From Zhengitettix transpicula (lineage: Eukaryota; Arthropoda; Insecta; Orthoptera; Tetrigidae): a DNA stretch of 64,000 nt. The number at the start of each line of letters is the position of its first letter. Position 1 is the first letter of the stretch. The notes below the pieces were generated by a model, which did not search any database, was not told the DNA's origin, and was given only the letters and a program-made list of their open reading frames with translations. The position numbers were made by a program, and so were the translations under genes. The stretch lies in contig CM073590.1 in the NCBI GenBank assembly GCA_037074705.1, forward strand, positions 4,834,001 through 4,898,000. The letters are read 5' to 3'. Positions 1 through 10,860 of the stretch are shown piece by piece.

Positions 1-739
1 TCATCGTCAATTACTATGCGGCATTGTTCGGCTTCGTTATTTTCATGGAAACATTTTTCTGACTTCGAATTGGCTGTTCTTTATTTAAAAGTCAATTTAT
101 TGCTTAACGTTTTGTTCTTCGGCGTTTGGACATCCCTGCTTGAGTATCAGTCACGTGGAACGGTGTGTACATTGTTTTTCTTCTTGGTCTTGTTTCGTCA
201 GTTTGTGGCTCTGACAAGTAGTTTGAAAAAGTAACCGAAACTCTCCGTCGTGGGTTGCGCTATTAGTCATAGATGTGGCTGACAATGGCTTATCCTTTGG
301 AAGGAAAGGCAAACAGTTGTAGTCAATTATTGACACTTGGTAAGAATGATAGTATTGAACATACCAATAAATCAACACTACAAACTTTTCAATGTTTTTA
401 AGTATTATGTACCAATTAATTTTTTAAACCGTTTATAAAAGCAATATTCATTAATCATTATAAAACCAGTTTTCTTTACAGATAAATTCGCTTTTCATAT
501 ACTTTCGTTTATACACATCTATTCTCCCATTGTAAATGAAAAATATTAGTGTGTACATCAAATTATTTTTTCAGATCTAATTCAGATAATATATTGTAAT
601 GCCAATTAATTAGGATATTAATTGTTTCAACATAAAAAATCTAAATTGTTTATTATAGCGGCAAGAGCCTTTGGAACAACAATAGAACATCCGACTCTGT
701 TTCTTTGTCGGAAGGTGCGTCAAAATGGCGTATGCACGC
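1..739. other. Intergenic, nothing recognised
   Basis: AT-rich sequence with only short chance reading frames. I see no coding bias, splice structure or repeat similarity to the rest of the window. Confidence 0.5.
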
Positions 740-1510
740 TAAATTCCGAGACGAGAGTACAGTTCGCAGGAAGATTTGGTGAGATACAGTTCGCAGGGAG
801 GTATGGTGAGGTACAGTTCGCAGGGAAATATTGAGAATTAGCATTCAACATAGTTGGGTGGTGCCTGAACATTTTCTCAGAAGAAAGTAAAACATTCACC
901 ATAGCATAACGTCGAAACCTGCAAAGTAAAAGCAGTTTTTGTGTCCATAGCCGGCCAGAAACAGTAAAGTTTTCGTTTTGAGTTCAATGCAGTAAAGACG
1001 GGCAAATCTGCAAACCACGCAGTTCACCTAAGGCAAGCCGAAGTCACCTAGGGCGAGCGGTCAACCGATAGATGACGAAAGGAGGTTCATCGGAGTTCCT
1101 GACATCCTAAAAATTTTGATTTAGAATCAGTGTAGAATCTGGGAGTTTAGAAGCAGTGTAAAACCCCACAATAGTGTTTTCGAAAATTGAAGGTATGCTT
1201 ATTGCTGGGCAGACGTGAGTAACAATTTACAAAACAAATAATTATGTAAACGTAATTGTAAGATAGCCGTCAGATTTCGTTCTCTTTCTGATTAAAATTG
1301 TTAATCAGAGTCAATCTTTTTACTTTTAATTTCGTTCTCAGTTAAATGTCGTTCTAGCTTAATTGACGAGTAAATTTATTTTCTTTTAATTGTGATTTGT
1401 TGTTGATTAAATTATAAATATTATTGATTTGTCCATTATCAAACCCAGTAAAGATCCTGAGAAATTCAATATTTTAAATTTGTAAATTGTTTGAGTTATT
1501 GCCACACTAA
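740..1510 (+). mobile_element. LTR-like repeat, copy R1 (decayed)
   Basis: This stretch has the same layout as 25684-26535 and 38890-39695: a short minisatellite near the 5' side, then several hundred bases of AT-rich sequence, then a conserved motif close to the 3' side (AAACCCAGTAAAGATCCTGA at 1441-1460). The third copy is followed by a primer-binding-site-like sequence, so I infer that all three are long terminal repeats of related retrotransposons. No internal coding region adjoins this copy, so it would be a solo LTR or a remnant. The ends are not well defined. Confidence 0.4.
757..837 (+). repeat. 27-bp tandem repeat, three units
   Basis: Three consecutive 27-bp units start at 757, 784 and 811, each carrying the core TACAGTTCGCAGG. 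Because 27 is a multiple of three, the array stays open in one frame and produces a spurious small reading frame. Confidence 0.85.
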
Positions 1511-1860
1511 AAATACTTGTTAGTCAATTTTATTAATCTTTCATTTAACAAGCCCATCTTAAAGACATATTACAATATATAACTGATTTTGATAATGATC
1601 GAGATTTGCATTGATTTTATAATTACACACAAATTTAAATAAGAAAGTTTGTCTCTATTTATTAAAATTTTTCATATATGTTTAGTTTATTAACTATAAA
1701 TTAATCATCACCGGAGATGGTAGATATCAAGAATTATATAAGTTAAAGTTAAACTATTTACAAAGTTACAAGAAATGTGGATAAAAAAATGAAATAATGT
1801 TTTTACAATTAAAATAATATAATGTTCAAATTTAAAAATAATATTAACTTATACATCAGA
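1511..1860. other. Intergenic, nothing recognised
   Basis: Very AT-rich sequence. No reading frame, structured repeat or similarity to other parts of the window was seen. Confidence 0.5.
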
Positions 1861-2555
1861 AGAAGGAAGAATAGAAGAAACGGTAGACCTACTATACTAT
1901 GAAGAACTTCAGAAACATTTAAATAAAACCAACAATAATGACCACCTTATAACTAAAAAATTGGAGAGAGTCTTTCCAAAATTTAATATGAACAAATGGA
2001 AAAGTTTGTGGAAACAAAAATTGTTCAAAATTAAGGGAATTTATAAAACAAACAAATTCTTTAAGAAGGCCATACACAAATATACATAGTTCGCAAGAGA
2101 ATATCCATAAATAGTGGGCTAAGTAATAATAAATCAAAAGTTGGACCCAAGAATAATAGATACAAGAGTATACAAAGTAAGAAATGTAGCTACAGACCAC
2201 TGTATTGTAAAATCAAAATTTATGCTTTGGCCAACATGAAAAAAACAGTAGAAGAAAAATATAAACAAATATGAAAATAAACTAAGTAAAAGATTTAGTG
2301 TAAATTTATTACGAGAATATCAAATTATATGAAAACAGACTAACACAACAACTCCATTAGAGTAGACAAAAATAAAAAATGGAATAATATAAAAATCTAT
2401 AAAACAGGTAGCGAAGGAAGTGCTGTCTGAAAAGTACATAAATGTTCGGACAAGGGGGATAAAATATGGAACGAAGGGATACAGTCTTAAAGGAATAAGA
2501 GAAAGCATACATGGAATATTAGCAGAAAATAATTAGCAGAAGCTAAAGAGCTGTA

Positions 2556-3609
2556 CAGTCATACCCCGGTTTTCGTCGATAATCCGTCCGACCGCGTTCG
2601 ATGAAAAACGAAACCGACGAAAACCGATACAATTGTTTTCACATGAACCTATGTAAATGAAAATAATTCATCTTCGATACTCAAAATACGTAAAAAAACA
2701 TTTTAGGGAATATACATAGTTTAATGATAATAAAAAATAAATTATTGAAAAGTTAAACTATTTTCTTCTTTCTTATACATAAAACACGAGTGTTTGTATG
2801 TTTGTATGAAACATCTTCCACAATTTACCCAGGAATGCGGGTGGAAATATTCAAACATGCTAAAACGCCCGATATAATAGTGTTTCTCTCTATGTAATCT
2901 GTGTATAATTTCAACTCCTTATAGAATGGGAAAGGAGCACCCTTAGGGATGGGGATGGAGGAGCATTAAAATGAAATAACGCGAACACTACCGCGATTGG
3001 AGTCAAATCCAGGGTTATAGATGTCGCTGTGTTTAATTATGGCATTAAACTTGCCATTTAAACCCAGAAACAGGGGTGGAAATTATGAAATATAAAAAAA
3101 CGGCCGATATTTGCGTTGAATAAATATTTTTCAGGGTTAACTACATTGACAGTTTTCTATCGATTTTGTTTGTTTATAATTTCAGCTCCTTTTGGCATGG
3201 GGGGGGGGGGTGGGGGGCGCTACATAAAAATAACGCAAAAGCAACCGAGATTCGAGTCAAATCGGGGGTTATGAATTTATGGCAACGCGGGCGACGTCGG
3301 GCACCCTGCTACTTGTTTATAAATTATGTTACTATACGACATTTTTAAACTGAAAATCGCAAAATAAACTCAGTTTACATAATAAGCAGTACATAACTAC
3401 TTATGTAGTATTCACTCGAAATCAGTAAAAAAAACTCAAAAAACACTGAGACTCAATTTGTTTGATTAAACGAGCTTGGTGAAGCTCACAAAATAAGAGT
3501 AAAGTGTTGAAAGACAACAAAAATAAGTTCCAACGAAATCCGGGCTAACTTTTTCTCCAAAAATCGACAATAACGGAACCCGACGATAACCAAAACTGAG
3601 GTTTGACTG
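2556..3609. mobile_element. Pogo/Tigger-like DNA transposon, non-autonomous
   Basis: The element begins CAGTCATACCCCGGTTTTCG at 2556. Its right end at 3609 reads, on the minus strand, CAGTCAAACCTCAGTTTTGG, so the terminal inverted repeats match at about 16 of the first 20 positions. Both ends are flanked by TA (2554-2555 and 3610-3611), the target duplication of Tc1/mariner-pogo elements, and the CAGTCA-ACC-CGGTTTTCG ends are the known pogo/Tigger type. No transposase frame survives. It sits inside the RTE-type LINE and so is younger than it. A reversed family C fragment is nested inside. Confidence 0.75.
2790..3330 (-). repeat. Family C repeat fragment, reversed
   Basis: On the minus strand this repeats phrases from 47215-48095 and 52188-53858, such as CGTTTTAGCATGTTT (2853-2867 region) and ACCCCTAAGGG-type blocks near 2940. 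It lies within the pogo-like element. A G-run at 3199-3210 is part of it. Confidence 0.6.
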
Positions 3610-4640
3610 TACTACCGAATAACAAGTGAAATGAAAGCAATAGTAAGACTAGCAGATAGAACATCGTGGGGACACATTAAAAAGCAGACTTGAACATGAT
3701 TATCATGGCAGACAAGAAAAAGCACGCACAATAATAAAGAAGATCTAGAATAAGCTATGGAGGAAATCCAAAATATTAAATTCACACCACGAAAATTATA
3801 TACAAAACATTACAATAGAGATAGAGACAGGTGAAGAGTTAACATCTGAAATACAAACGAACCCAGGAGTTAAACAAAAATGTAGCTTATCACCAGACTA
3901 TATGGATGATTTCATAAGGGAAAAGAGACAAATAAAATCTCTGGGAATAAATATTATGATGGATAACGAGATTCCTTTCGCCACCGACCATAATACAAGA
4001 TAGTGAAGATAAACTACAAATGGCAGTAGCATGCTGATTAAAAATATTAAGCCAAATTTAGAATCATAAAATATCATCGAAGGAAACCATCAGCCCTTAT
4101 TGGCACTTACGCAATAAGAACAAAAAATAACCCCAATAATAAGTCATTAGAACAGGTATTAAATTTCCAATACCTAGGAAGTGTTATGTCATATGAACAA
4201 GACAAAGCCACAGAAACAATTAAGAACGTATATGAGGGGCAATAATCAGAACATTAAAGAGAATAACAAGGAAATAAACAATTAAATTTTTATAAAGCCA
4301 CGGCTGTTCCCCAGCAGGACGATGAAAAGTAAATAATTGAGACAATTAGAAGCGTCAGAAATAAAGATTCTACTATCAGTTTAAGGCCGCGCCTGAGAAG
4401 GTGAAATCAGAAACGAAACCGTAAGAGACCAATTACGTATGCAACCAATAACGGGAAAGGCGGTCCAATTTAAAAGAGAAATATAGAGAACATGTACATC
4501 GCATGCCGCCCCAAGAAATGGAATATAACCAATAGTGAGGCACGAAAAGTGTGAGAAGACCATGGAAGATATTGTGAGATCGGAACTGGTCTAAGGTCTA
4601 ATCCCGGAAAGGCAGAAGAAGATTTAAGACACATTAATTA

Positions 4641-5462
4641 ACTTATTTCAGATTCAGACATTCATGAGAGGAATAAAAAAATCGTTAGGTATTTATTTTC
4701 TTCTGAACTCTAAAGATTTTATTTCTTTATTCATAAATGTATTATTACCTAAAAATATTGAAAAATTAGCTTCAAATGTTCTCAACATAAATCAAATTTA
4801 CGTAAAGTTTTAAAAATTGATAAACAGTATACCTGAACGTATGTAATGACGATCAATTTAATGATAGTCTTCAGTTTCTTATCTATTGTTTGTGGTTTCG
4901 TTGCATCATGTAACGTAAAATGTGATATTCGTTTGATAATATTGTTATTTACTCAGAAAATAATGAGCCAAGGTGTTTTACAAATGTTCAATGAATTGTA
5001 GTTAACGTTGAGTTGAGCTAATTAATTACACCTACATCGATCCAAGATGCGAATGAAGAATCCCGTTAATTTTCATGAGACGCGTCGGTTTTGAACGGAA
5101 GGAAATATAACAAAGGCTTCAAAGGCCCTAGTTCTTGTGAAGTGACGTTTTGTGTTTAACCGCCGCAGATCCTTTATTCACTCTGATAGAACATTTGGTT
5201 GGTTAAACCAAATAACATGGAATGGAAGTACACATTAAAATATTTCTACGTAATTTTCATGTTTGTATTTTACACGGTAGAAATAAGACATTTAGTATGC
5301 CGTATTATTAGCTACAAAATAAAAGGTTGATTGAAATTTGTCCCTTGTAATATTTGTTTTTTAATACAGGAGTACATCTTAAGTCTAGAATTAGATTGTA
5401 GTTAACTAAAACCTTTTTCTAATTTACCGTTGCATTTTCTCATTTTTATTACATAACTAGAA
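4641..5462. other. Intergenic, nothing recognised
   Basis: AT-rich sequence following the decayed LINE. No gene or repeat was recognised. Confidence 0.45.
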
Positions 5463-6310
5463 GTCTCAGCGTTACCCGGGTATTTATTTATATAAGCCCG
5501 AAATGTTTTTTGATTCTACATTAATCAAGAAATGAATAAACCTATCTACGCAGAGGAAATGATAATTTCTTCAGATCCATAAGTGCCGTTAGAGATGCAT
5601 AAATACTCACGTTATAGAAAGAATACTCCTAGTACCTTAAGGGCGTTAAAAATACTCCCGGTGCGTTGAGATAGTCACAAATATTCTCGGTAATTTAAGA
5701 CACTTAAAAAATATACACAGTACACTAACACAGTAAAATAAACGCACGATCATAAGAGGCTTATTATACTCCCGGTGCCATAAGCAAGTCAAAATTTCTT
5801 CATTTCCCTGAAGAGCGTCAGTAATACGCCCTAAATCATTTAGAGTAAAAAAATACTACCGCTATATAAAGACGGACGGAAATACACAAGATACCTTCAA
5901 AGAGAGAAGAATAATGACGGTACATTAATATAGACAAAAATATTCTCTCTAATCTAAATGTGTCACAAATACTCCCGGTACCTTTAGCGAGCAAAAATAC
6001 ATAACAAAATTTCGTCTAAATTTGTCCATGTATTTTTAAGATTGGACGCGGAACTTTGTTTTCTCCTTTTACTCCCACTCCTAGGGGTTCGAGTAAAACT
6101 TAACCGGCAAGTTGATAATTAAACTCAGTGACATGCATAACCGCGAATTAGGCTCCAATCGCGTTTTTTTTACGTTAATTTTATGTAACGCCCCTCCATC
6201 CCCACCCCTAAGGGTGCTCCGATCTTCTACCTAAAGTGTTTTGAAATTTTCTACCCCCATGGATAAGAGTCGTGTTTTATACCGACAGTGTTTGTTTCGG
6301 ATTCGAAAAA
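5463..6310 (+). repeat. Family C interspersed repeat, copy 1
   Basis: It opens with GCGTTACCCGGGTATTTATT, matching the opening of the copy at 52188 (GCGTTGCACGGGTATTTATT). A degenerate array of short units follows at 5590-6000, each with ATACTCCCGGTACCTTAA-like cores. It then has the CACCCCTAAGGGTGCTCC block at about 6200. No protein is encoded. The class is unknown to me. Similar GTTGC-CGGG repeats are widespread in insect genomes, but the transposition mechanism cannot be read from this copy. Confidence 0.6.
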
Positions 6311-6645
6311 GTACAAAATTTGCTCAAATTTGTTCCACGGGTGTATATTTGTATGTGGAACAAACACACAATCAAACATATGGACTATTGTACTTATTAG
6401 ATTAACTGTATCTTGATAATTACAATTTCAGTGTTGTGGGATTCAAGATACTCGTTTCCAAATTCAGCTACATAAAATTAACATATTGGATTACTAAAAT
6501 CCTATACATGAATCAGTAAGAAGTATTAATCCCGTTAAGAAAAAATAAGTTGGAAGAAGTAAAAAAATATTTTCTTAATTTATTTGATTGAATATTCAAT
6601 AAATATATAATTTTTTATTTATTTTTATTTTTTTAAATTTTTTTT

Positions 6646-7075
6646 AGGGCAACAGGCTACATGAGGGTAATCCGCTTTGGGCAACTCCCTTTTAATAGCA
6701 TAGGAAGGGATTTGAAAGGGGGGATGCGGAAGGGTAGAGGAAGGTAGCCAAGGGTTAACTAGGGCCCCCGGGCTATATTTTAAGGATCCTACCTGGCATT
6801 CGCCTAAAGAAATGCAGGGAAAACCCTAGAAAAACCTGCATCAGGTAGGTCGGGCATTGGGTACTTGTCCCACGCCCTTCCGATAGCGGGAGAGGAGTTT
6901 GCTGTGGGGACGCAGCATTCCCTTCTCCGTGCCTCGACCAGTTTAGGAGGCAGCTGGCCGACTATTGCAATGGGAATAGCGAACAACTCTTACCGTATGC
7001 CCAAGGTCTGCGACCCCGGTACATACACCTCTCAAAACAGGCCGAGGTGCCTCGGCTTGTGAGAACCTTAGTTCA
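6646..7075 (-). mobile_element. Family A retroposon, copy A1
   Basis: The poly(T) run ending at 6645 is the complement of a 3' poly(A), so the element reads on the minus strand. The 3' end gives GCCTGTTGCCCTAAAAA on that strand. This copy holds about 430 bp of the roughly 560-bp family and is truncated at its 5' end near 7075. A 60-codon frame lies at 6986-6804 on the minus strand, but it begins at TTG with a stop just upstream, so it is probably not translated. Confidence 0.85.
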
Positions 7076-7870
7076 TAATTTTTTCATTTGTAGTTTCATA
7101 ATAAATTTTCAAGCTCATAATACGTCAGTAAGAGAGTGCAGGAACGTGTAACTGATCTAAGGTCTATTTATTTCGAACTCTCCTTAAATTCTAAGATCAA
7201 TGAACTGATTCGTGAACCTTGCACGGACGTAAAGTTTTACTAGACGCCATATCATATGCTGGTTTTCGTTATCATGAAGGTAGCGGCAAAAGAACCTCTT
7301 CCTCGGAATATGCAAACGTATTCTTCGGCATGGGACGTGTTGTGGCGGCCATATAACGAAATGGCAGCGCTGGGGATAGGAAACAGCATCACGATCGGGC
7401 GACCAGCTGCATCAATAAAACCTGATATGTTGCGGGTTTGCAATCCCAAAATACGGGGTGTTCACCACAACGAACCATCGGCCCGAGACTATTGCTGTCT
7501 TATATAGCGATGAAGACAACAATCGGAAGGCATCATTTAGCTAAAACCAAATGAATCCTGTAAAATTTATGTATAATTGTGAAGTAAGAATCATTAAACA
7601 ACATTACTAATAGTTTCTAATAACTTAATAGTTTATCCATAAAATAATGTATATTGTCTTTCAAGATTTCTGCATTCAAGAATATAATTTTCTGCGAATG
7701 GGATTGATCCCTGAGGAAGTTTGGGAAACAATTGCATAAGAAAATAAATAATTTTGAAATGAAAAGAATTCTTAAATATTCTATAAATTGATCTAAAATT
7801 TGTCCACACTTCACTAAATGAAAAGAAATAAATTACTGATTATTATTTATTTTAGAGTAAAAATTATACA
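7076..7870. other. Intergenic; a GC-richer patch at 7200-7510
   Basis: No gene was recognised. The stretch 7200-7510 is less AT-rich than its surroundings and carries overlapping frames of 65-83 codons on both strands. None resembles a known domain, and frames open on both strands argue for base composition rather than coding. Confidence 0.4.
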
Positions 7871-7879
7871 CTTCAATTA

Positions 7880-9270
7880 ACGACCTAATTAGGTTATTTA
7901 TATACCTTATATTCATTAAAGATTCTCGTCAAACTGCGCTAGAGATTAATTGTTGCAAACACTTATTGATGTGGTTCAGAATGAAAATTTCTCTACGTCT
8001 ATTTTTTGTAGCCTCCCATCATATGTTCGGTTTTTAAATTTATCCCATGTTTTTCCAAGCTTTGTTTCCCGCAAACGATTTAAATAGAGCGAAAATATTA
8101 TGTTTCTTCCTTCTGGTTGCCAACAATTCTCACCCAAATGCGTCTTTATTATCTCGCTCGTGACCAGGTCCCCGTATTACAAATTTTGATTCTCCCTTCT
8201 GAAGTTTTTCTAGGGCCTCTACGTGGTGTTTTCTATAATCATCCAAACAACCTTTATCATACTCCAATATGTGACAAAGCAGAGATTTATAACCAAGTCT
8301 TCTAGATTTGACGTTGACCATTTTTAAGACTAAACACTATTCGAGACGTTGAAATCAATTATTCCTCCCACGCTTAATTTGAACTCAAATTGATTCCTAG
8401 ATATTTAAAACTATTTACATTAATTACTTTCCCCTCATTTATGTTTAAACCCAATCGTATGTGTCTTTAAATTTATTGAACGTCATTGATATGGTTTTTT
8501 GCTATTTACCTTCATTTTATTTGCTTACCAAGTATTTAGTGCAACTCAATCGTTTTTCAATTCATATTCATCTAAAACTCTTTTAATCTTTCTGTAGACA
8601 GAAAAAATTTTAGAACTGATTTTGCTGGGTAGATTAGTATATAACAGGAACAGAAAAGGTCCTGTTACTGATTCTTGATGCACCCCTTATACTAATGAAT
8701 ACTAATCTTCACCAATTTAGTCCACCCTCTCAGAAATTCCTTTACCAAAAGCTCAACCGGCCTGTGAATATATCCTGTGTTCTTTTTGTAAAAATTGTAA
8801 TGTGTAACGACGCTAAATGCTTTGGCGAAATCGATGACGATAGGATTTATTCTACCACAATTGTCCATTTCGTCGGCTAGTTTCATGAATTAAAGACTAT
8901 TTGGTTCTAACACGATAAACCGTACATATTGAAAAATTCTAGTTCACTGCGATATTTATCGATATTTTTTAATTTCCATGATTTTATCGATCACTGGGCT
9001 GGCATAATACTAACCAGTCTTTCATTTGCACCACAAGTTTTCTGAGCTAATTTAAGAATTTGACCTATTAACGCGAACTTCCAGTTATTTGGAGGTGCGG
9101 AGTTAACAATAGGCTTAAAACAATCACAAAAAATTCAGATTATTGACTTCCCGCTAACTTTAATAATATCGCTATGAATATCATCACCAACGTGTTATTT
9201 ACGAAATTTCAACTTAGTTCTCCTTACTGCATTAGCTTCGATTATAAAATTTTGTGCGCGTCTAATGCTA
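7880..9270 (-). mobile_element. Decayed non-LTR retrotransposon (RT remains)
   Basis: Read on the minus strand, fragments fall in the order of a LINE reverse transcriptase. At 9200-9050 there is GDDIHSDIIKVSG and NNWKFALIGQI (finger region). At 8886-8695 there is NPIVIDFAKAFSVVTHY (the D-AKAF motif), followed by a wrecked active-site region. At about 8440-8360 lies NVNSFKYLGINLSS. At 8321-8130 is HHVEALEKLQKGESKFVIRG, and then ELLATRRKKHNIFALFKSFA at about 8128-8060. Stops and frameshifts are frequent. The C-terminal wording fits the CR1/Jockey-like group of insect LINEs. It belongs to a different subfamily from the element at 54 kb. Confidence 0.7.
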
Positions 9271-9645
9271 TTTCACAATACGGATATAAAATAATTATTT
9301 AATTTTCCCGCTATTTCTTTGACGTCAGTTAAACCAATGTCGTTGTTATTTAGGGGTAAACTGTTTTATATTTAATCTGACAAGTATCATTTGATAAATA
9401 TATATATAAAAAATTAGCCAAAATGTCTGAAAAATGTATTAAGGAAACCAAATAATCAGTTCATTTCGTCCGCAATTTTGGGATTTCTTCGGGTAAAACG
9501 GTAATGTGCCTAAATATTAAATTTTATATGACAAATTAGAAATGTATATTGACTAAAAGATAGTTAATAAGTGATACAGAATTGAATTAATTTCTGTAAA
9601 AATATAAATTAAATGAAACAGTCTTACAGTTTTGAATGAGTGCAG

Positions 9646-9683
<38 letters not shown>

Positions 9684-10773
9684 TGTAAAGGCCCGATTAC
9701 TGTTAGAGTTACAGAAATATGTTACTTTTTCTTTATCCGGTAGCTGTCAACCTTTTGTGGGTCAAATTGAAATAAATATAAATCATAAAAAATACATTTA
9801 AATTGATTTATTTATAACACTAAGGTATCGTTTTGTTTAAATTATTTGTTAACATTTTTACATTTATTTCACTAATATTAGAGCATTTACTTATCAGTCG
9901 TGTGAAGTAATTACCTTTCTCATATAAAATTTTAACATTAAGCCAATCAAAATTATGTTTTAGGAGATAAATGTTTTTGGACATAAATGCATATTATTTA
10001 GCATTAAATTGGTTTTGTGTTTTTAATCCGCTATTTACTATTTTACTGTTATACTTTCGTCGACAAAAATAGTTATAGATTTTTTTTTAAATTTTGTTCT
10101 CGCGTCCTTTCACTAATAAAATGTTTCGATAAATCTAGAACGTACGTAACGGTGTTTTCTTTTCTTCTTATATACTCTTTTCGAACCCGCTATTTTAAGA
10201 TAATTATATTATTCTTTCCGTGTTCTGGGTTTGAATGATCCCTTGTGCCACAAAGTAGTTCGTTACCACAATATTAATTAATTTAAAATTATCCCGTATT
10301 TCACTAATAATTTGACCATTTTTCAGAAACGGCGATAGTAGGTTTCCGAGAAATCAAATAAATAATTTTAACTTCAAAGTGGTTCCAATCATTTGTATAA
10401 CAAACAAATTTTTGACGTAGAACTAACTACATAGCAATTCAAGTTATGTAGAAACATATAACAGGACTTTATCATTTAAAACAGAAATTCAGAAAAAAGT
10501 TATAATAATGTCTTCACAAAAAACTAATATTTTCGTCTCTAATTCTATATTCATAGTATAAAGCGCAACGCTTTACAGTTGTCGAAGTAGTTTGGAATTT
10601 CTTGTACTTTATGCAAATGTTTCTCGTATCGAATGTACAATTATTTCCAAAATAATAGAAAATATTATTCTTAACATTAAGAAAACTGTAATTCAACTTT
10701 AACACTATATACCTTCAAATATTGAATATCAGATTAAGCAGCTTCTTATATTAATTTTACAAACAATTTTTTT
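9271..10773. other. Intergenic, nothing recognised apart from a microsatellite
   Basis: AT-rich sequence with only short frames. The single structured feature is the TA run at 9649-9682. Confidence 0.5.
9649..9682. repeat. (TA)n microsatellite
   Basis: An uninterrupted TA dinucleotide run of about 34 bases. Confidence 0.95.
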
Positions 10774-10860
10774 AGAGGTACAGGCTACATGAGGGTAATC
10801 CACGTGGTAACATCTCCAATTTATTAGCTTAGGAAAGGATTTCAAAAGGGGGATTGCGGA
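10774..10860 (-). mobile_element. Family A retroposon, copy A2 (3' fragment)
   Basis: This contains only the last 85 or so bases of the family next to a poly(T) run: CAGGCTACATGAGGGTAATC followed by the AAAGGGGGATTGCGGA block. It is strongly 5'-truncated. Confidence 0.8.

Larger units (their letters stand above)
1861..4640 (+). mobile_element. Decayed RTE/CFDP2-type non-LTR retrotransposon
   Basis: Remnants of a LINE polyprotein appear in order on the plus strand, with many stops and frameshifts. At about 2157-2210 there is the end of an APE-type endonuclease (DTRVYKVRNVATDHCIV-like). A linker follows. After an inserted DNA transposon come RT remains at about 3835-4010 (PGVKQKCSLSP, then DDFIRE, then a damaged active-site region) and a C-terminal region at about 4160-4560 (FQYLGSVMSYEQ, QLNFYKATAVP, IRNETVRDQLRMQPI). 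The C-terminal wording is typical of insect elements often annotated as craniofacial development protein 2-like. It is non-functional. The exact clade is uncertain, and the ends are approximate. Confidence 0.7.

Noticed and set aside
622..834. A 70-codon frame containing QFAGR repeats
   Set aside because: It is produced by a 27-bp tandem array that happens to be a multiple of three, in an LTR-like repeat, and it does not start at an ATG.
757..837. Possible CRISPR-like array (also 38911-39042)
   Set aside because: The units are directly adjacent without unique spacers, and the genome is that of an animal; these are minisatellites.
6804..6986. A 60-codon frame found at the same place in several family A copies (also 22571-22753, 33881-34063, 56864-57046)
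   Set aside because: It starts with TTG, has an in-frame stop just upstream, and is open in the opposite strand as well. The similarity among copies is explained by common descent of a recent repeat, so I do not call it a gene.
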